Positions 21,593 to 30,963 of a DNA stretch of 58,999 nucleotides are shown here, one piece after another. Both the position numbers and the translations under genes were made by a program. The notes under the pieces were generated by a model. That model searched no databases and was not told the DNA's origin. It saw nothing but the letters and a program-made list of their open reading frames with translations. How positions within the stretch are numbered: the stretch's first letter is position 1; each line of letters opens with the position of its first letter. The stretch comes from Nitrospirales bacterium (lineage in GTDB: Bacteria; Nitrospirota; Nitrospiria; Nitrospirales; UBA8639), in the NCBI GenBank assembly GCA_029261255.1, contig JAJDBQ010000190.1:1-58999 (forward strand). Reading direction: 5' to 3'.

Positions 21593-22210
21593 ATGCATTC
21601 CACAGAGACACTCACGCCTAAAGACAATAGTTCAAGTTTAGTAAGTGGAGCGTCTAGCTTGAATCTTCCAAACTCCATTACCCTTCTTCGAATCTTCTTG
21701 ATCCCGGTTTTTGTCTGGCTGTACCTAGAGCCAACACCTGAGCGTGCCTTGTGGGCCGGACTCGTTTTCGCAGCAGCAGCTTTTACGGATTTCTTGGATG
21801 GGTACTTGGCGCGTCGCAGCGGACAGATTACCAATCTTGGAAAATTACTTGATCCTGTCGCTGATAAATTACTCGTCGCCTCAGGCTTAATACTTCTGGT
21901 TCAAGGCCAACAGGTGGCTGTATGGTTGGCTATTGTGTTAATTGCTCGAGAGCTGATCGTCACAGGAGCACGAGCTGTGGCAGCTAACGAAGGATTTATT
22001 GTTCCTGCCGATTCCCTGGGGAAACTTAAAGTTGTTGGTCAGATTGGCGGCATCCTCTGCTTGATACTTCAAGGTGCTTGGATTGACGCACAAGTTTTCT
22101 TATTCTCTGCAGGCAACATCCTCCTATATATGGCGCTGGTGCTATCCCTGGTCTCAGGTTGGCGTTATCTCGTCCTTATCTTTAAGAAAATCAGCCCGCA
22201 ATACTGGTAG
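21593..22210 (+). CDS. pgsA: CDP-diacylglycerol-glycerol-3-phosphate 3-phosphatidyltransferase
   Basis: 205 residues with several membrane helices. The CDP-alcohol phosphatidyltransferase motif DG-x2-AR-x8-G-x3-D-x3-D is complete in DGYLARRSGQITNLGKLLDPVAD. The N-terminal ~25 residues are hydrophilic, followed by LPNSITLLRIFLIPVFVW typical of PgsA. It makes phosphatidylglycerol phosphate in the inner membrane. plsY follows 29 bases downstream; both serve glycerophospholipid synthesis. Confidence 0.95.
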   Translation: MHSTETLTPKDNSSSLVSGASSLNLPNSITLLRIFLIPVFVWLYLEPTPERALWAGLVFAAAAFTDFLDGYLARRSGQITNLGKLLDPVADKLLVASGLILLVQGQQVAVWLAIVLIARELIVTGARAVAANEGFIVPADSLGKLKVVGQIGGILCLILQGAWIDAQVFLFSAGNILLYMALVLSLVSGWRYLVLIFKKISPQYW

Positions 22211-22239
22211 TTTTCCATTCTGTAAAGAGGCCATAGGCA

Positions 22240-22836
22240 ATGTTGTGGTATATTTTAGGAGCGCTTGGCGCTTACATGTTGGGCTCTATTCCTTCTGGTT
22301 TACTAGTTAGTAAAGCTTTAGGAGAGAAGGATCCGCGCACTGCTGGAAGCAAGAACATTGGGTTTACCAACGTGTTGCGCGTGTCTGGGAAAAAAGCCGG
22401 CATTTTGACATTACTTGGAGATATCGGGAAAGGCTTAACGGCAACAGTCATTGCCCAAGTCCTTGAGGCTCCACGCCTCTGGGTTCTTCTCATAGGCTTG
22501 GCAGTCGTTTTAGGTCATATTTTTTCAATATTCCTAAGCCTCAAAGGCGGAAAAGGAGTGGCCACGGCCCTTGGTTCGGTTCTAGGAATTGAGCCAGTAC
22601 TCGGGGGATGTCTATTCGGAATTTGGATTGGAGCAGTGCTGATGTTTCGATATTCCTCTGGTGGCGCACTGACTGCTTTTTTGGGTTTTCCTATTCTGGC
22701 TTTTTTATTCAAAGAAGATATGCAGTTAGTTTTCTTCTCTTTAGGGATTCTCGGATTAATCGTGTACGGGCATACGGAAAATATTCGTCGCTTGGCAAAT
22801 GGGACCGAATCAAAAATGAGCCTTTTCTCTAGTTGA
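22240..22836 (+). CDS. plsY: Acyl-phosphate glycerol-3-phosphate acyltransferase
   Basis: 198 residues, polytopic. PlsY motifs are present: GSIPSGLLVSKALG near the N-terminus, DPRTAGSKNIGFTNVLRVSGKKAG (Gly/Ser-rich catalytic loop), GHIFSIFLSLKGGKGVATALG, and GHTENIRRLANGTESK near the end. It acylates glycerol 3-phosphate with acyl phosphate, the first step of phospholipid synthesis. Downstream of pgsA in the same direction; the serine protease gene starts 42 bases after its stop. Confidence 0.95.
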   Translation: MLWYILGALGAYMLGSIPSGLLVSKALGEKDPRTAGSKNIGFTNVLRVSGKKAGILTLLGDIGKGLTATVIAQVLEAPRLWVLLIGLAVVLGHIFSIFLSLKGGKGVATALGSVLGIEPVLGGCLFGIWIGAVLMFRYSSGGALTAFLGFPILAFLFKEDMQLVFFSLGILGLIVYGHTENIRRLANGTESKMSLFSS

Positions 22837-22878
22837 CATAATATTTATTATGCGACACTGGTGCATATTAAGATTTTC

Positions 22879-24252
22879 ATGAATACTCCTGTGAAAATGG
22901 CAATATTTTCAATGGCTTGTGCCATTTTCGCGATAAATCCTTCCTGGGCTAATCCTGCAGGTGACAAAGAACTCCGCGGCCTCCAAGCTCTAGCAGATAT
23001 TCAATCCGCCATCACAAGCTTGGCTGAACGTGTCACGCCAATGGTTGTGAATATCACACCTATACGAGAAATCACTTCCTCCAAAGGATTTAAACGGAGA
23101 GGCTCATACACACAAGGCAGTGGCTCCGGAGTCATCATTCGAGAAGACGGCATTATCGTGACAAATAATCATGTTGTGGGAGAAGACACAACAGAAGCTG
23201 AGGTTCGACTCTCTGATAAATCCCGCGCCATTGCTCGTATCATTGGTCGAGACAAAGAGACCGATATTGCCGTCCTAAAAATCGAGGCAGATAAACCGTT
23301 GCCTGCTGCAACGTTTGGAGATTCGATGGCTCTCAAGGTTGGGCAATGGGTACTAGCGGTCGGTAACCCAATGGGCTTAGACCGAACCGTGACCTTTGGC
23401 GTCATCAGCGGAATTGGACGTGAACGATTAAATTTATCCAAATATGAAAATTTCATTCAAACCGATGCAGCCATTAATCCAGGAAACTCTGGAGGCCCAT
23501 TATTCAATCTTCGCGGCGAAGTCATCGGCATTAATACAGCCATTATCCATATGGCTCAAGGCATAGGGTTTTCCATACCGGCAGACATGGTGTCGCGTGT
23601 AGTTGATCAATTGGTGTCTCGAGGTCGCGTCGTCCGAGGCTGGTTGGGCGTGGGCATACAAGGCCTCACCAAAGAACTTGCTCAACAATTTGGAATCAAA
23701 GAAGGACTAGGCGTGCTGATCAATGAAGTCTATGAAGGCGACCCAGCTCATGGCGCAGGCATTAAACCTGGAGATATCATTTTAACCGTCGATGGCCTGC
23801 CCGTTGATTCACCCAATCAACTCTCACGCCTGGTTGCACGAGTAGGTCCCGGGAAAAAAGCCACCATCCAATTGCTGCGCGATGGCAATGAAATGATGTA
23901 CGAAGTTCCCATGGCAGAACGACCGGAGAAACCGACATTAGCCTCACTCCCCTCTCAAAAAACGGAAATAAAGTTAGGCTTAGATGTACAGGCCCTGACC
24001 GCGGCATTGGCTGAAGAATTTGAACTTAAAGAAACGGTTGGAGTTTTAGTTTCAAAAGTTGAACGAGGGGGTCTCGCCCACTCTGAAGGGATTCAAGAAG
24101 GAGATTTCATCACCGAAGTGAATCGTCAGGCGACAAGAAATGTGGCGCAATTCTCAGAAGCTGTAGAAAAGGTCAAACCCGGCCAAACCGTCCTCCTCCG
24201 CATCATCCGCAAAGCCCGCGCCTTCTTCATCGTCCTCAAGACTGCTCAATAG
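22879..24252 (+). CDS. HtrA/DegP-type periplasmic serine protease with two PDZ domains
   Basis: About 457 residues from the ATG at 22879; an in-frame GTG at 22861 would add six residues. The signal peptide ends near SWA-NPAG. The trypsin-like triad is visible: His in TNNHVVGE, Asp in KETDIAVLKIE and Ser in NPGNSGGPLFN. Two PDZ domains follow (GWLGVGIQGL..., and a second from ~GLDVQALTAALAEEF). DegP/DegQ proteins degrade or refold misfolded envelope proteins. Which of DegP, DegQ or DegS it corresponds to cannot be told, but two PDZ domains argue against DegS. Confidence 0.93.
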   Translation: MNTPVKMAIFSMACAIFAINPSWANPAGDKELRGLQALADIQSAITSLAERVTPMVVNITPIREITSSKGFKRRGSYTQGSGSGVIIREDGIIVTNNHVVGEDTTEAEVRLSDKSRAIARIIGRDKETDIAVLKIEADKPLPAATFGDSMALKVGQWVLAVGNPMGLDRTVTFGVISGIGRERLNLSKYENFIQTDAAINPGNSGGPLFNLRGEVIGINTAIIHMAQGIGFSIPADMVSRVVDQLVSRGRVVRGWLGVGIQGLTKELAQQFGIKEGLGVLINEVYEGDPAHGAGIKPGDIILTVDGLPVDSPNQLSRLVARVGPGKKATIQLLRDGNEMMYEVPMAERPEKPTLASLPSQKTEIKLGLDVQALTAALAEEFELKETVGVLVSKVERGGLAHSEGIQEGDFITEVNRQATRNVAQFSEAVEKVKPGQTVLLRIIRKARAFFIVLKTAQ

Positions 24253-24436
24253 TCCTTTCGCCATAACTGACAGACATAAAGCTCATCACTGTGGCGGGAA
24301 CGATCGGAAATATCTGTTCAGCGAAGGCGCAGCTGTATGGCAATACTGCAATAAATCGAAAAAACTACTTGGCTTGGCTTACCCCTGTGATGATAATTAA
24401 AATTTCCTCTTATTTATCAACTCAGTCAAAGTTCTA

Positions 24437-24464
24437 TTGGTGAGTTTCATTTCATTATTATATT
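24437..24464 (+). promoter_or_regulatory. Candidate promoter of the LPP20-like gene
   Basis: TTGGTG at 24437-24442 and TATATT at 24459-24464 are 16 bases apart in an AT-rich stretch before a gene with an excellent ribosome site. In such AT-rich DNA a chance match is possible. Confidence 0.35.
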
Positions 24465-24511
24465 GTTTATGATGAAGAAATAGTTGAATTTTTTCTATAG
24501 GAGGTGCTGGA

Positions 24512-25384
24512 ATGGATAGAACTCGTCGGCCGCTAAACATCAACGCAAATGGCTTGCTTGGCAAATCGTTTTTTATATTCCTGGGTGGACTATTTTTCCT
24601 AGGACTCACACTTGCGCCGATGATTGGCGCACAATCAGATACACTAGAGACTGATCTCGAATTTGGAGCTATTGATTGGGAAACGGGAATCGTTCGTGCG
24701 AAAGGCCTCGGAGTCCCACCGGATTCTGTCGACAATCCCACACAACGTCGGGCCATGGCCAAAAGGGCTGCAAGAATTGTGGCCTACCAACGACTTTTAG
24801 AAATTACGCAGGGCATTAAGATTAATTCGCGGACCTTGGTGAAAAACCTCATGGTCGAGAGTGAAGAGATTGCGGCCGAAGTCAAAGGTCTTGTGAAGGG
24901 TGCGCAAGTCGTCAAAGAGCAACCCTTCACCGATGGATCATTTGAAGTAACGGTGGAAATGAATCTGAATAGAATTGAAGGTTCTATTCCAAACGGACCA
25001 AAGATCCGTAAGCCTGAATTCGCTCCAATCCCCTCAAAGCCAGAAGCTCAGAACATGAATTATACGGGCCTTGTGATCAATGCCCAGGGGTTAAAACTTC
25101 GTGAATGTCTTGCTCCAAAAATAAAAATGGAAGATGGCCAGATCGTCTACGCACGGGATTTATGGCCTGAATCTAAAGTTGGCGTGGTGGGCTATGTCAA
25201 AGGAATATCGATGGCCGAAATGCACGATAAGGTCAAGAGTAATCCATTGGTAGTCAAGGCGTTACGAGTGGAAGAGGGAAGTGAAACAGATCTTGTCATC
25301 AATGAGGCTGATGCACAGTCAATATACTTGGAACCTAAAAATGAAAAGTTTTTACAAGAAGGCAAAGTGGTTATTGCCTATTGA
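24512..25384 (+). CDS. Secreted LPP20-like protein
   Basis: 290 residues with a signal peptide (hydrophobic ~18-38, likely cut after IGA). No lipobox Cys. The region ~60-160 (RRAMAKRAARIVAYQRLLEITQGI, then TVEMNLNRIEG) is the LPP20/FlgT-like fold: charged Ala-rich helix, then VKGLVKGAQVVKEQPFTDGSFEVTVEM. The C-terminal half (YTGLVINAQGLKLRECLAPKI, LPP20-associated) is typical of uncharacterised periplasmic proteins of many Gram-negatives. AGGAGGTG at 24499-24506 gives a very strong ribosome site 5 bases before the ATG, suggesting high expression. Role unknown. Confidence 0.75.
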   Translation: MDRTRRPLNINANGLLGKSFFIFLGGLFFLGLTLAPMIGAQSDTLETDLEFGAIDWETGIVRAKGLGVPPDSVDNPTQRRAMAKRAARIVAYQRLLEITQGIKINSRTLVKNLMVESEEIAAEVKGLVKGAQVVKEQPFTDGSFEVTVEMNLNRIEGSIPNGPKIRKPEFAPIPSKPEAQNMNYTGLVINAQGLKLRECLAPKIKMEDGQIVYARDLWPESKVGVVGYVKGISMAEMHDKVKSNPLVVKALRVEEGSETDLVINEADAQSIYLEPKNEKFLQEGKVVIAY

Positions 25385-25458
25385 ATGAAGATATCAAAAA
25401 ACGACGACTCCAATGTTTGGAGTGCAATCATGGTGTGCGATGTTGAAAGGTAAACATA

Positions 25459-26217
25459 TTGCCTGCATTACTGTGGCAAGGAACAGGCCTGACAGATATA
25501 GGACTTGTCCGGAAATCAAACCAAGATACTTTTGCCATAAAGAACTCCTTAGGATTATGGGTGATTGCCGATGGGATGGGGGGACACGCCGGTGGGCAAA
25601 TCGCGAGTGAGCTTGTCGTCAACTCTATTGTCGACTATATCGGTACGGCAAAGCAGCAGGCTCAAGAACATTATGCGACGGCGACGACACTCTCCGAAGC
25701 TGTAATAGCTGGCAATCAAGCGATTCACCAACGAGTTAAAAGTGCACCTGATTTAACAGGTATGGGCACCACCGTCGTGGCCACACTCTTCTGTCCTGCA
25801 CCATCACCATCTGTCATCATTGCCCATGTGGGTGATAGTCGCGCCTATCGGATACGAAACCGTCAAATGGAAGCACTCACTGTGGACCATTCCTTGGTTC
25901 AAGAATTAGTCTCCGAAGGTCATATCACCCAGGAGCAAGCCAATACGCATCCTAAACAAAATGTTCTTCTCAGAGCGTTAGGTGCAACAGATGAAGAACA
26001 GCCGGATGTCGAGGTTCACCCTCTCGAACCGGATGATGTGTTGCTCCTCTGTACTGACGGTCTCACTAAGGCAATTTCTGAAGATGCCATCCTTTCAATT
26101 GTCTTAGCACCAGGAAGCTCTCCTGAAAGAATTTGCGAGCAGCTGATCAAACATGCCAATGAAGGGGGCGGCAAAGACAATACGACGGTGGCATTAGTCA
26201 CTCCTCAAGCTCATTGA
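25459..26217 (+). CDS. PP2C-family Ser/Thr protein phosphatase
   Basis: 252 residues from a TTG start at 25459 with GAAAGG eight bases upstream; the start is fixed by the conserved opening TDIGLVRKSNQDTF. Metal-binding motifs are intact: DGMGGHAGG, GDSRAYRI, LCTDGLTKAISEDA and GGKDNTTVALV. It is the short cytoplasmic type (PrpC/Stp1-like) that reverses Hanks-kinase phosphorylation. The window also has a Hanks-type kinase at 38314, the likely partner, although the two are not adjacent. Confidence 0.93.
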   Translation: MPALLWQGTGLTDIGLVRKSNQDTFAIKNSLGLWVIADGMGGHAGGQIASELVVNSIVDYIGTAKQQAQEHYATATTLSEAVIAGNQAIHQRVKSAPDLTGMGTTVVATLFCPAPSPSVIIAHVGDSRAYRIRNRQMEALTVDHSLVQELVSEGHITQEQANTHPKQNVLLRALGATDEEQPDVEVHPLEPDDVLLLCTDGLTKAISEDAILSIVLAPGSSPERICEQLIKHANEGGGKDNTTVALVTPQAH

Positions 26218-26221
26218 AGCA

Positions 26222-26230
26222 CCCCCCCCC
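26222..26230. repeat. Nine-C homopolymer tract at a convergent gene junction
   Basis: A run of nine C at 26222-26230 lies between the PP2C stop and the end of gspK. It is outside coding sequence. Possibly a sequencing-difficult site; no function inferred. Confidence 0.6.
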
Positions 26231-26236
26231 GCCCTC

Positions 26237-27190
26237 TCACTCTATTCGATACATTAAGAGCGTCATGGCATTCGAGCCTTCTCGGTTTACGATGGCCTGT
26301 ACGACTTTTGTTGTCTCGTTGACCCGTCCATCTGACATAACGGAAAAAATTTCACTATGAATTTGATACACCTGCTTAAGACGTAAAGCCTGAGCAATGC
26401 GTTTCATTCCTCCTACGCGTTCCACATCTAAAGGGTTCTTGAAAGGCCTGGCTTGCACCACACGCGAAACTAAGGAAGGGGTCATTTGCGGGTGTAACCC
26501 TTCGAGAATCCAGGGATGAGCTGTATTGATATTAATTTTACCATCCGCAGAATGGGGATATATGGTGATGTATGGGCGTAATTTTTCCACGATATCATGA
26601 GTCATTCCCTTAATAAGATAGACATCCTGAAAATTCTGAATCGTGCCATTTTTCGGCCAATAGGGTTCAGGTAAGCTTTGATAAAAACTCGTTTCTGCGC
26701 CAAACGGTCTCTTGGCATCATCACCGTCAATCCAATCAATAATGCTGTCAACAAGATTTGGATTTTCTTCCAGACGTTGAAACAAAGAACGGAGCTGTCG
26801 TTTATGCTCATCTTGTGTGTCCGAGTCCACGACACGAGCAAAGTTATTGAGGTTAAATTTTCCACGTTCATCGGTGATTAAAACAGATAGGACTCCTTCT
26901 CTCAGCGGGAAAGAAGAAATAGGTTGCGCCCACTTGTCATTGAGGCCATCAATCTTTCCATCAATTTTCGCATCCAATGATAAGACGGCTTGCCCTGCGA
27001 CTGCACCTGCCTTTGCTAAATAGGTGGCTTGAGCACTATCACGGAAATACGCAGTCTCTTGGGCGGTCATTCGTGTGAGTGTATTGAACTGAAATATAAG
27101 GATGGTCAGGACGGCAACAGTCGCCACTGTCATCAATAAAGCTAGGCCGGATTCATCTTGTCTGTGTTGTAAGGATCGAAGCGGGTGCAT
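26237..27190 (-). CDS. gspK: Type II secretion minor pseudopilin GspK
   Basis: 317 residues. After a short charged leader the prepilin-type helix GLALLMTVATVAVLTILIFQF follows, lacking Glu5 as usual for GspK. The large globular part has SPQ-type GspK motifs: DERGKFNLNN, IIDWIDGDD, and KININTAHPWILEGL with two helix-hairpin-like stretches. It would cap the pseudopilus tip with GspI and GspJ. It is the last gene of the operon, overlaps gspM by 38 bases and is convergent with the PP2C gene. Confidence 0.9.
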   Translation of the reverse strand: MHPLRSLQHRQDESGLALLMTVATVAVLTILIFQFNTLTRMTAQETAYFRDSAQATYLAKAGAVAGQAVLSLDAKIDGKIDGLNDKWAQPISSFPLREGVLSVLITDERGKFNLNNFARVVDSDTQDEHKRQLRSLFQRLEENPNLVDSIIDWIDGDDAKRPFGAETSFYQSLPEPYWPKNGTIQNFQDVYLIKGMTHDIVEKLRPYITIYPHSADGKININTAHPWILEGLHPQMTPSLVSRVVQARPFKNPLDVERVGGMKRIAQALRLKQVYQIHSEIFSVMSDGRVNETTKVVQAIVNREGSNAMTLLMYRIE

Positions 27191-27725
27191 AACTAGATAC
27201 GATCAGATGAACATCTAAAAATGAGGAGTCAGAAAAACGTGATTTCATAGAAAATTGTTTTGCGCGAATGAAATATGGGGATGACTCTAATGCTTGGAGA
27301 AAAGAAATAATTTGCCCCAATGTGATCTTCTTTAAGGATAATTCCACTGCCGTTTCTTGATAGCCCTCAACAGGAGCGGCATTATTGGGTCGTAAGACTG
27401 CGATGGTATGGTTGACGTTCTGGGTAATGGTCATTTGTTCAATATAGGCCACTAATGAAAAGGTGTCGTCCTGTCTATTCACTTTTGCTTGTATGTCCTC
27501 CAGGCGAACATGGTGATGTTCGTAGGATTTTCGCAGCTCAGCAAATTTCTCCAGGTCACGTTCCTTGTCAGTAACCAGCCGATTCAATTGTTGAATACGA
27601 TCGACGGTAGGAAGAATTATCCCTTCCACAATAATAAACACAAGAAACAGAATGCCGCCCACGAGCAACATGGTTTGTTCGCGTGGAAGTCGTTGCCGCC
27701 ACCATTCCTGAAGCATTTCAGTCAT
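27153..27725 (-). CDS. gspM: Type II secretion inner-membrane protein GspM
   Basis: 190 residues: short cytoplasmic start, one membrane helix (~19-38, TMLLVGGILFLVFIIVEGII), a coiled coil (~45-80) and a periplasmic ferredoxin-like domain. This is the GspM/PilO layout. Sequence identity with GspM is low as usual, so the call rests on layout and position after gspL (4-base overlap). It forms the assembly platform with GspL, C and F. Confidence 0.85.
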   Translation of the reverse strand: MTEMLQEWWRQRLPREQTMLLVGGILFLVFIIVEGIILPTVDRIQQLNRLVTDKERDLEKFAELRKSYEHHHVRLEDIQAKVNRQDDTFSLVAYIEQMTITQNVNHTIAVLRPNNAAPVEGYQETAVELSLKKITLGQIISFLQALESSPYFIRAKQFSMKSRFSDSSFLDVHLIVSSYAPASILTTQTR

Positions 27726-29290
27726 GCCGCTTCCACCGTGATATTCAAACTAAAGCTGATTCTGTTGGCGACGCTACCAGCTTGGGCATCAAGTACGCGA
27801 AGATCATTGACCCACGTGACTTCAGAAACGAGACGTTTAATTCGCTCTATGGCTTCAAATGAACCTGTCGTGGCCTGAAGCGTCACAGTCTGTCCATCAA
27901 TCAGCACTTCGTGGACTTTAGTCTCGCCCTCTTGACCAAGACGCTGACTGAGATCAGCTAAGATCTGCAACACTGTTGTGTGATTCCCTCTAAAGTAATC
28001 CAGCATACGTTGATCTACAAACATGGCCGATTGAGTCTGTTGAATCTCATTGACGATCGCTTGAGTCTGAGGAAATACTTCCTGAAATTCACTCCGTAAA
28101 TGTTGCTGTAACTCTTCGTATCGTGATTCCTTAAAGTGATGCATGACAAAAATGTTTGCTAAAATAAGAGCGACGACTATGCCAACTCCTATCGCTGTCT
28201 TCATCCATGTTTTCTGAGAATCGCGTCGCGCAGTTTCCTCATGGGCCATTTTCCGAGAGGCGTTGATTGTGGATCCACGTGAGCCCGACGCTAATTTAAT
28301 GGACAACCCTAACGCTGGTAAAAAAACTGGAGAAATGAGTCGTCCGGTTCGCCCTACCCTTTCAGAAAATATTTGAGGGTCAGGCACTTCAGATTGAGAA
28401 GCAAGTTTAGCCAAAAATCCTTTCGCCTTTGCTCCCTCTCCTACAACGTACGTCTGTGCGACATTGGTCCCAGTTTGACTTTCAAATGTATGAATCGTGA
28501 TTCGAAGGCTTTGTAGAAAAGTATCCCACGCAGAAGGATTATGTTCATTCGAGGTGATGTCTGAGGTGCTCTCTTTTCCAGGTTTTCTTTCGGAAGACAA
28601 CTCGTGTGGTCTATCAAGTTCTTTTTCTAGAATTTTTGACGTGACCGGCACGTCAGCAGAGAAATCATTGAGACCAAATAACAGGGTTCGAATGCCCCAG
28701 AGTCCTTCGGGTCCGAGCAAACACAGCGAGGTTGCTGTGGGCCCCACATCCAATACAAGAATCCCTTCTTTCGGCAGATGTGGATGAATCCATCGATAGG
28801 CATTGAACATGGCCAGGCTTTGAACCTCAATCGCCCGCACATCAAGCCCCACATGGGTTAACAGATCAATCCGCCTTTGGAGCTTCTCTTTGGGAACCGC
28901 AATCACTAATACCTGTGTTTGCCGAGATGTTGATGTCAGAATTTGGTGATCAATCACCATCTCACTCACATTCACGGGAAGGAACGATTCCAATTCTAAG
29001 GGGAGTGTTTTGGCAATCTTTTGTGGATGAGAAAAAGGGAAGGTCAACACGCGAGTCCACACCCATTCCCCGGGGATTGAAGCAATAACACGGCTGTTCG
29101 TGAGTTGATGACGAATGAGAAAATTCCGTAAAAACTTTTTAAACTCATCTGTCGAATCGTCGACTTCTAAGCCAGCAGGATAACGAGTGCCTTGACACGT
29201 AAAGTCCGAAGATCGCCCAATAGACTTTCGGAACACCACGGCCTTGATAGAAGACTGGCCAATGTCTAATCCTAAAAAACTGGTATTCAT
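27722..29290 (-). CDS. gspL: Type II secretion assembly protein GspL (PilM/PilN-like)
   Basis: 522 residues from the ATG at 29290, preferred over the GTG one codon earlier. Residues ~4-340 form the actin-like PilM/GspL fold (FLGLDIGQSSIKAVVF; ILVLDVGPTATSLCLL; YVVGEGAKAKGF), one membrane helix lies at ~370-390 (IGVGIVVALILANIFVMHHF), and the periplasmic part is PilN-like. It recruits GspE to the membrane. It is longer than proteobacterial GspL (~400) because of an insert near residues 230-270 rich in Ser/Glu. Confidence 0.88.
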   Translation of the reverse strand: MNTSFLGLDIGQSSIKAVVFRKSIGRSSDFTCQGTRYPAGLEVDDSTDEFKKFLRNFLIRHQLTNSRVIASIPGEWVWTRVLTFPFSHPQKIAKTLPLELESFLPVNVSEMVIDHQILTSTSRQTQVLVIAVPKEKLQRRIDLLTHVGLDVRAIEVQSLAMFNAYRWIHPHLPKEGILVLDVGPTATSLCLLGPEGLWGIRTLLFGLNDFSADVPVTSKILEKELDRPHELSSERKPGKESTSDITSNEHNPSAWDTFLQSLRITIHTFESQTGTNVAQTYVVGEGAKAKGFLAKLASQSEVPDPQIFSERVGRTGRLISPVFLPALGLSIKLASGSRGSTINASRKMAHEETARRDSQKTWMKTAIGVGIVVALILANIFVMHHFKESRYEELQQHLRSEFQEVFPQTQAIVNEIQQTQSAMFVDQRMLDYFRGNHTTVLQILADLSQRLGQEGETKVHEVLIDGQTVTLQATTGSFEAIERIKRLVSEVTWVNDLRVLDAQAGSVANRISFSLNITVEAA

Positions 29291-29315
29291 CACGACATTC
29301 TTCAGCTCATGAAAA

Positions 29316-30302
29316 TCATTGATACACGTAAGGGAACGAGGACATCGACGAAAACAATAACGAGGGCTCTAATGGTATGAGAATCCCATTCATCTCCAAG
29401 ACGGGATTGCGGCCTGTTCCAGAGAATTTCAATGCAATCGGTTGTCCTGGAGACTCTGTTAGAAATTGTAAACCGGAAAATTGTTGAGAAAATTCCTGAC
29501 TGAGATAGAGAAGACCTTCGCCCTCAAGGCGACTATCAAGGATCTGCGCAGCAATGGATATATGTCCCTGTCCTGAAAAACTGAAGCCCTCACCTTGCAC
29601 GCGTACATCCCTCAATATCATCACGTCTTCTTCAAGAATCAATAATCCATTGGCTGAAGAAATTGCGAGTGGAATTCTCACATCAAAGCGCAAAGGCAGA
29701 TCTTCAATTTGAACCGACTCTAGAGAAATATTTGCTCGTCCCTGACCGGCATATGGTTCATCCTGGTTCCACTGATAGTCCAGGTCCAAAGAAAGTAACC
29801 CCGCTTTTATGTATGGAAGTTCAGCATCCGCGACTTGGACAGTCATCAAGGAATACATGAGATGATATTCATCGTGTTTGTCATCAGGTAGAACAGTGAG
29901 CCAGCCTTTGCCACGTCCATTCCACAGCGTCAAGTTAGAAGAAAATCGAAAGGGCTTGGAGAGCAAGGAGCCGACGTCGAATTTGAGAGACAACATGGGA
30001 AACATGAATACGTCAATCACGGAAGGATGGTTGCGAGAAAAGCGAAGGTCACTCCACTTGAACCAGAATGGGCCAGCCTTTCTCTGTTCAGCCTGCATAT
30101 GAATGCCCGTTCGCTGTTCCACTTGATTCTCAACCCATAGTTGAAATTTTTGATACGGAAACAAAAAGTATAAAAACCCAATGAGTAATACAAGGGTATA
30201 CAGTCCATACCCGACCCATTTTCGGAATCGCCGAAAGTGATTAGAAGGCTTCCTGATAACCACGAGGGAGACGAATAAACGTGGAAAATTTCTGATCATC
30301 AT
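29316..30302 (-). CDS. gspN: Type II secretion protein GspN
   Basis: Up to 328 residues. One membrane helix near ~33-52 (GLYTLVLLIGFLYFLFPY) is followed by a beta-rich periplasmic domain of the AsmA-like GspN type (LTLWNGRGKGWLTVLP, LPLRFDVRIPLAIS, LEGEGLLYLSQEF). The start is uncertain: two ATGs at 30302/30299 overlap gspJ by ~60 bases; a GTG at 30263 overlaps by 23; neither has a ribosome site. GspN is missing from many type II systems; its place between gspJ and gspL is noteworthy. Confidence 0.78.
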   Translation of the reverse strand: MMIRNFPRLFVSLVVIRKPSNHFRRFRKWVGYGLYTLVLLIGFLYFLFPYQKFQLWVENQVEQRTGIHMQAEQRKAGPFWFKWSDLRFSRNHPSVIDVFMFPMLSLKFDVGSLLSKPFRFSSNLTLWNGRGKGWLTVLPDDKHDEYHLMYSLMTVQVADAELPYIKAGLLSLDLDYQWNQDEPYAGQGRANISLESVQIEDLPLRFDVRIPLAISSANGLLILEEDVMILRDVRVQGEGFSFSGQGHISIAAQILDSRLEGEGLLYLSQEFSQQFSGLQFLTESPGQPIALKFSGTGRNPVLEMNGILIPLEPSLLFSSMSSFPYVYQ

Positions 30303-30963
30303 TGTCAGAAAGTTGAAGTGTTAACTCAATTGAAACCGCATCAGGGAGCCTGTCCTCATCTTGAGAGGACCACTGTTTGCCCCATTGAGTGTCGTGGTAG
30401 TACCGCAGTCGAAAATTCTGTACAGCATGAGATAAGGGGAAAACTCCAGATGCGAAATCTAACGTGGCGCGCTGCCTCGACCCTACTGGAGAGTCACGCG
30501 GTCTCAGAACACCAAAGAGTCTTGGAATTTCGCGGTGAAAAAGAGTTTCTTCCTCTACCCACCAATCAAACATGACAGGATCCGTGCCAGCAGGAGAACC
30601 GGGAAACCGTTGGAAATTATAAGAGTCAAATGAGATTCGATCCAAGGACTGCGCTTGCATTGTGTCTGGCGTACCCACAAAGTGAGCCTTCTGAGATGGA
30701 GTCGGCGCAACGATTGATTGTAGTTCATCATTAAGCATTGAAAAGGCCACGCGACTTGAATGGAAAATGTGGCTCCGGGCTTCGAAGGTGTTCATCGTAC
30801 GAAGAGCAGACCCAAAAGTCGTTGTCACTAATGTCAGAAGTACGGCCAATATGGCCAGAGCAATGAGCAACTCAATCAGAGTAAATCCACTCACTTTTTC
30901 TTGTGGTACGCAAAGGCGAGTCGATCGGAATTCAGAAAACCAAGTCTTATGGTGTAACGACAT
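30241..30963 (-). CDS. gspJ: Type II secretion minor pseudopilin GspJ
   Basis: 240 residues. Leader of ~25 residues, then G|FTLIELLIALAILAVLLTLV with Glu5, the prepilin-peptidase site. The domain that follows (ARSHIFHSSRVAFSMLNDELQSIV) and a late LRYYHDTQWGKQW segment fit GspJ. It starts inside the end of gspI (17-base overlap). Confidence 0.88.
   Translation of the reverse strand: MSLHHKTWFSEFRSTRLCVPQEKVSGFTLIELLIALAILAVLLTLVTTTFGSALRTMNTFEARSHIFHSSRVAFSMLNDELQSIVAPTPSQKAHFVGTPDTMQAQSLDRISFDSYNFQRFPGSPAGTDPVMFDWWVEEETLFHREIPRLFGVLRPRDSPVGSRQRATLDFASGVFPLSHAVQNFRLRYYHDTQWGKQWSSQDEDRLPDAVSIELTLQLSDNDDQKFSTFIRLPRGYQEAF

Noticed and set aside
22833..22860. TTGACA before the DegP-like gene as a promoter
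   Set aside because: No -10 hexamer at a suitable distance; the TATTAT nearby is only 7 bases away.
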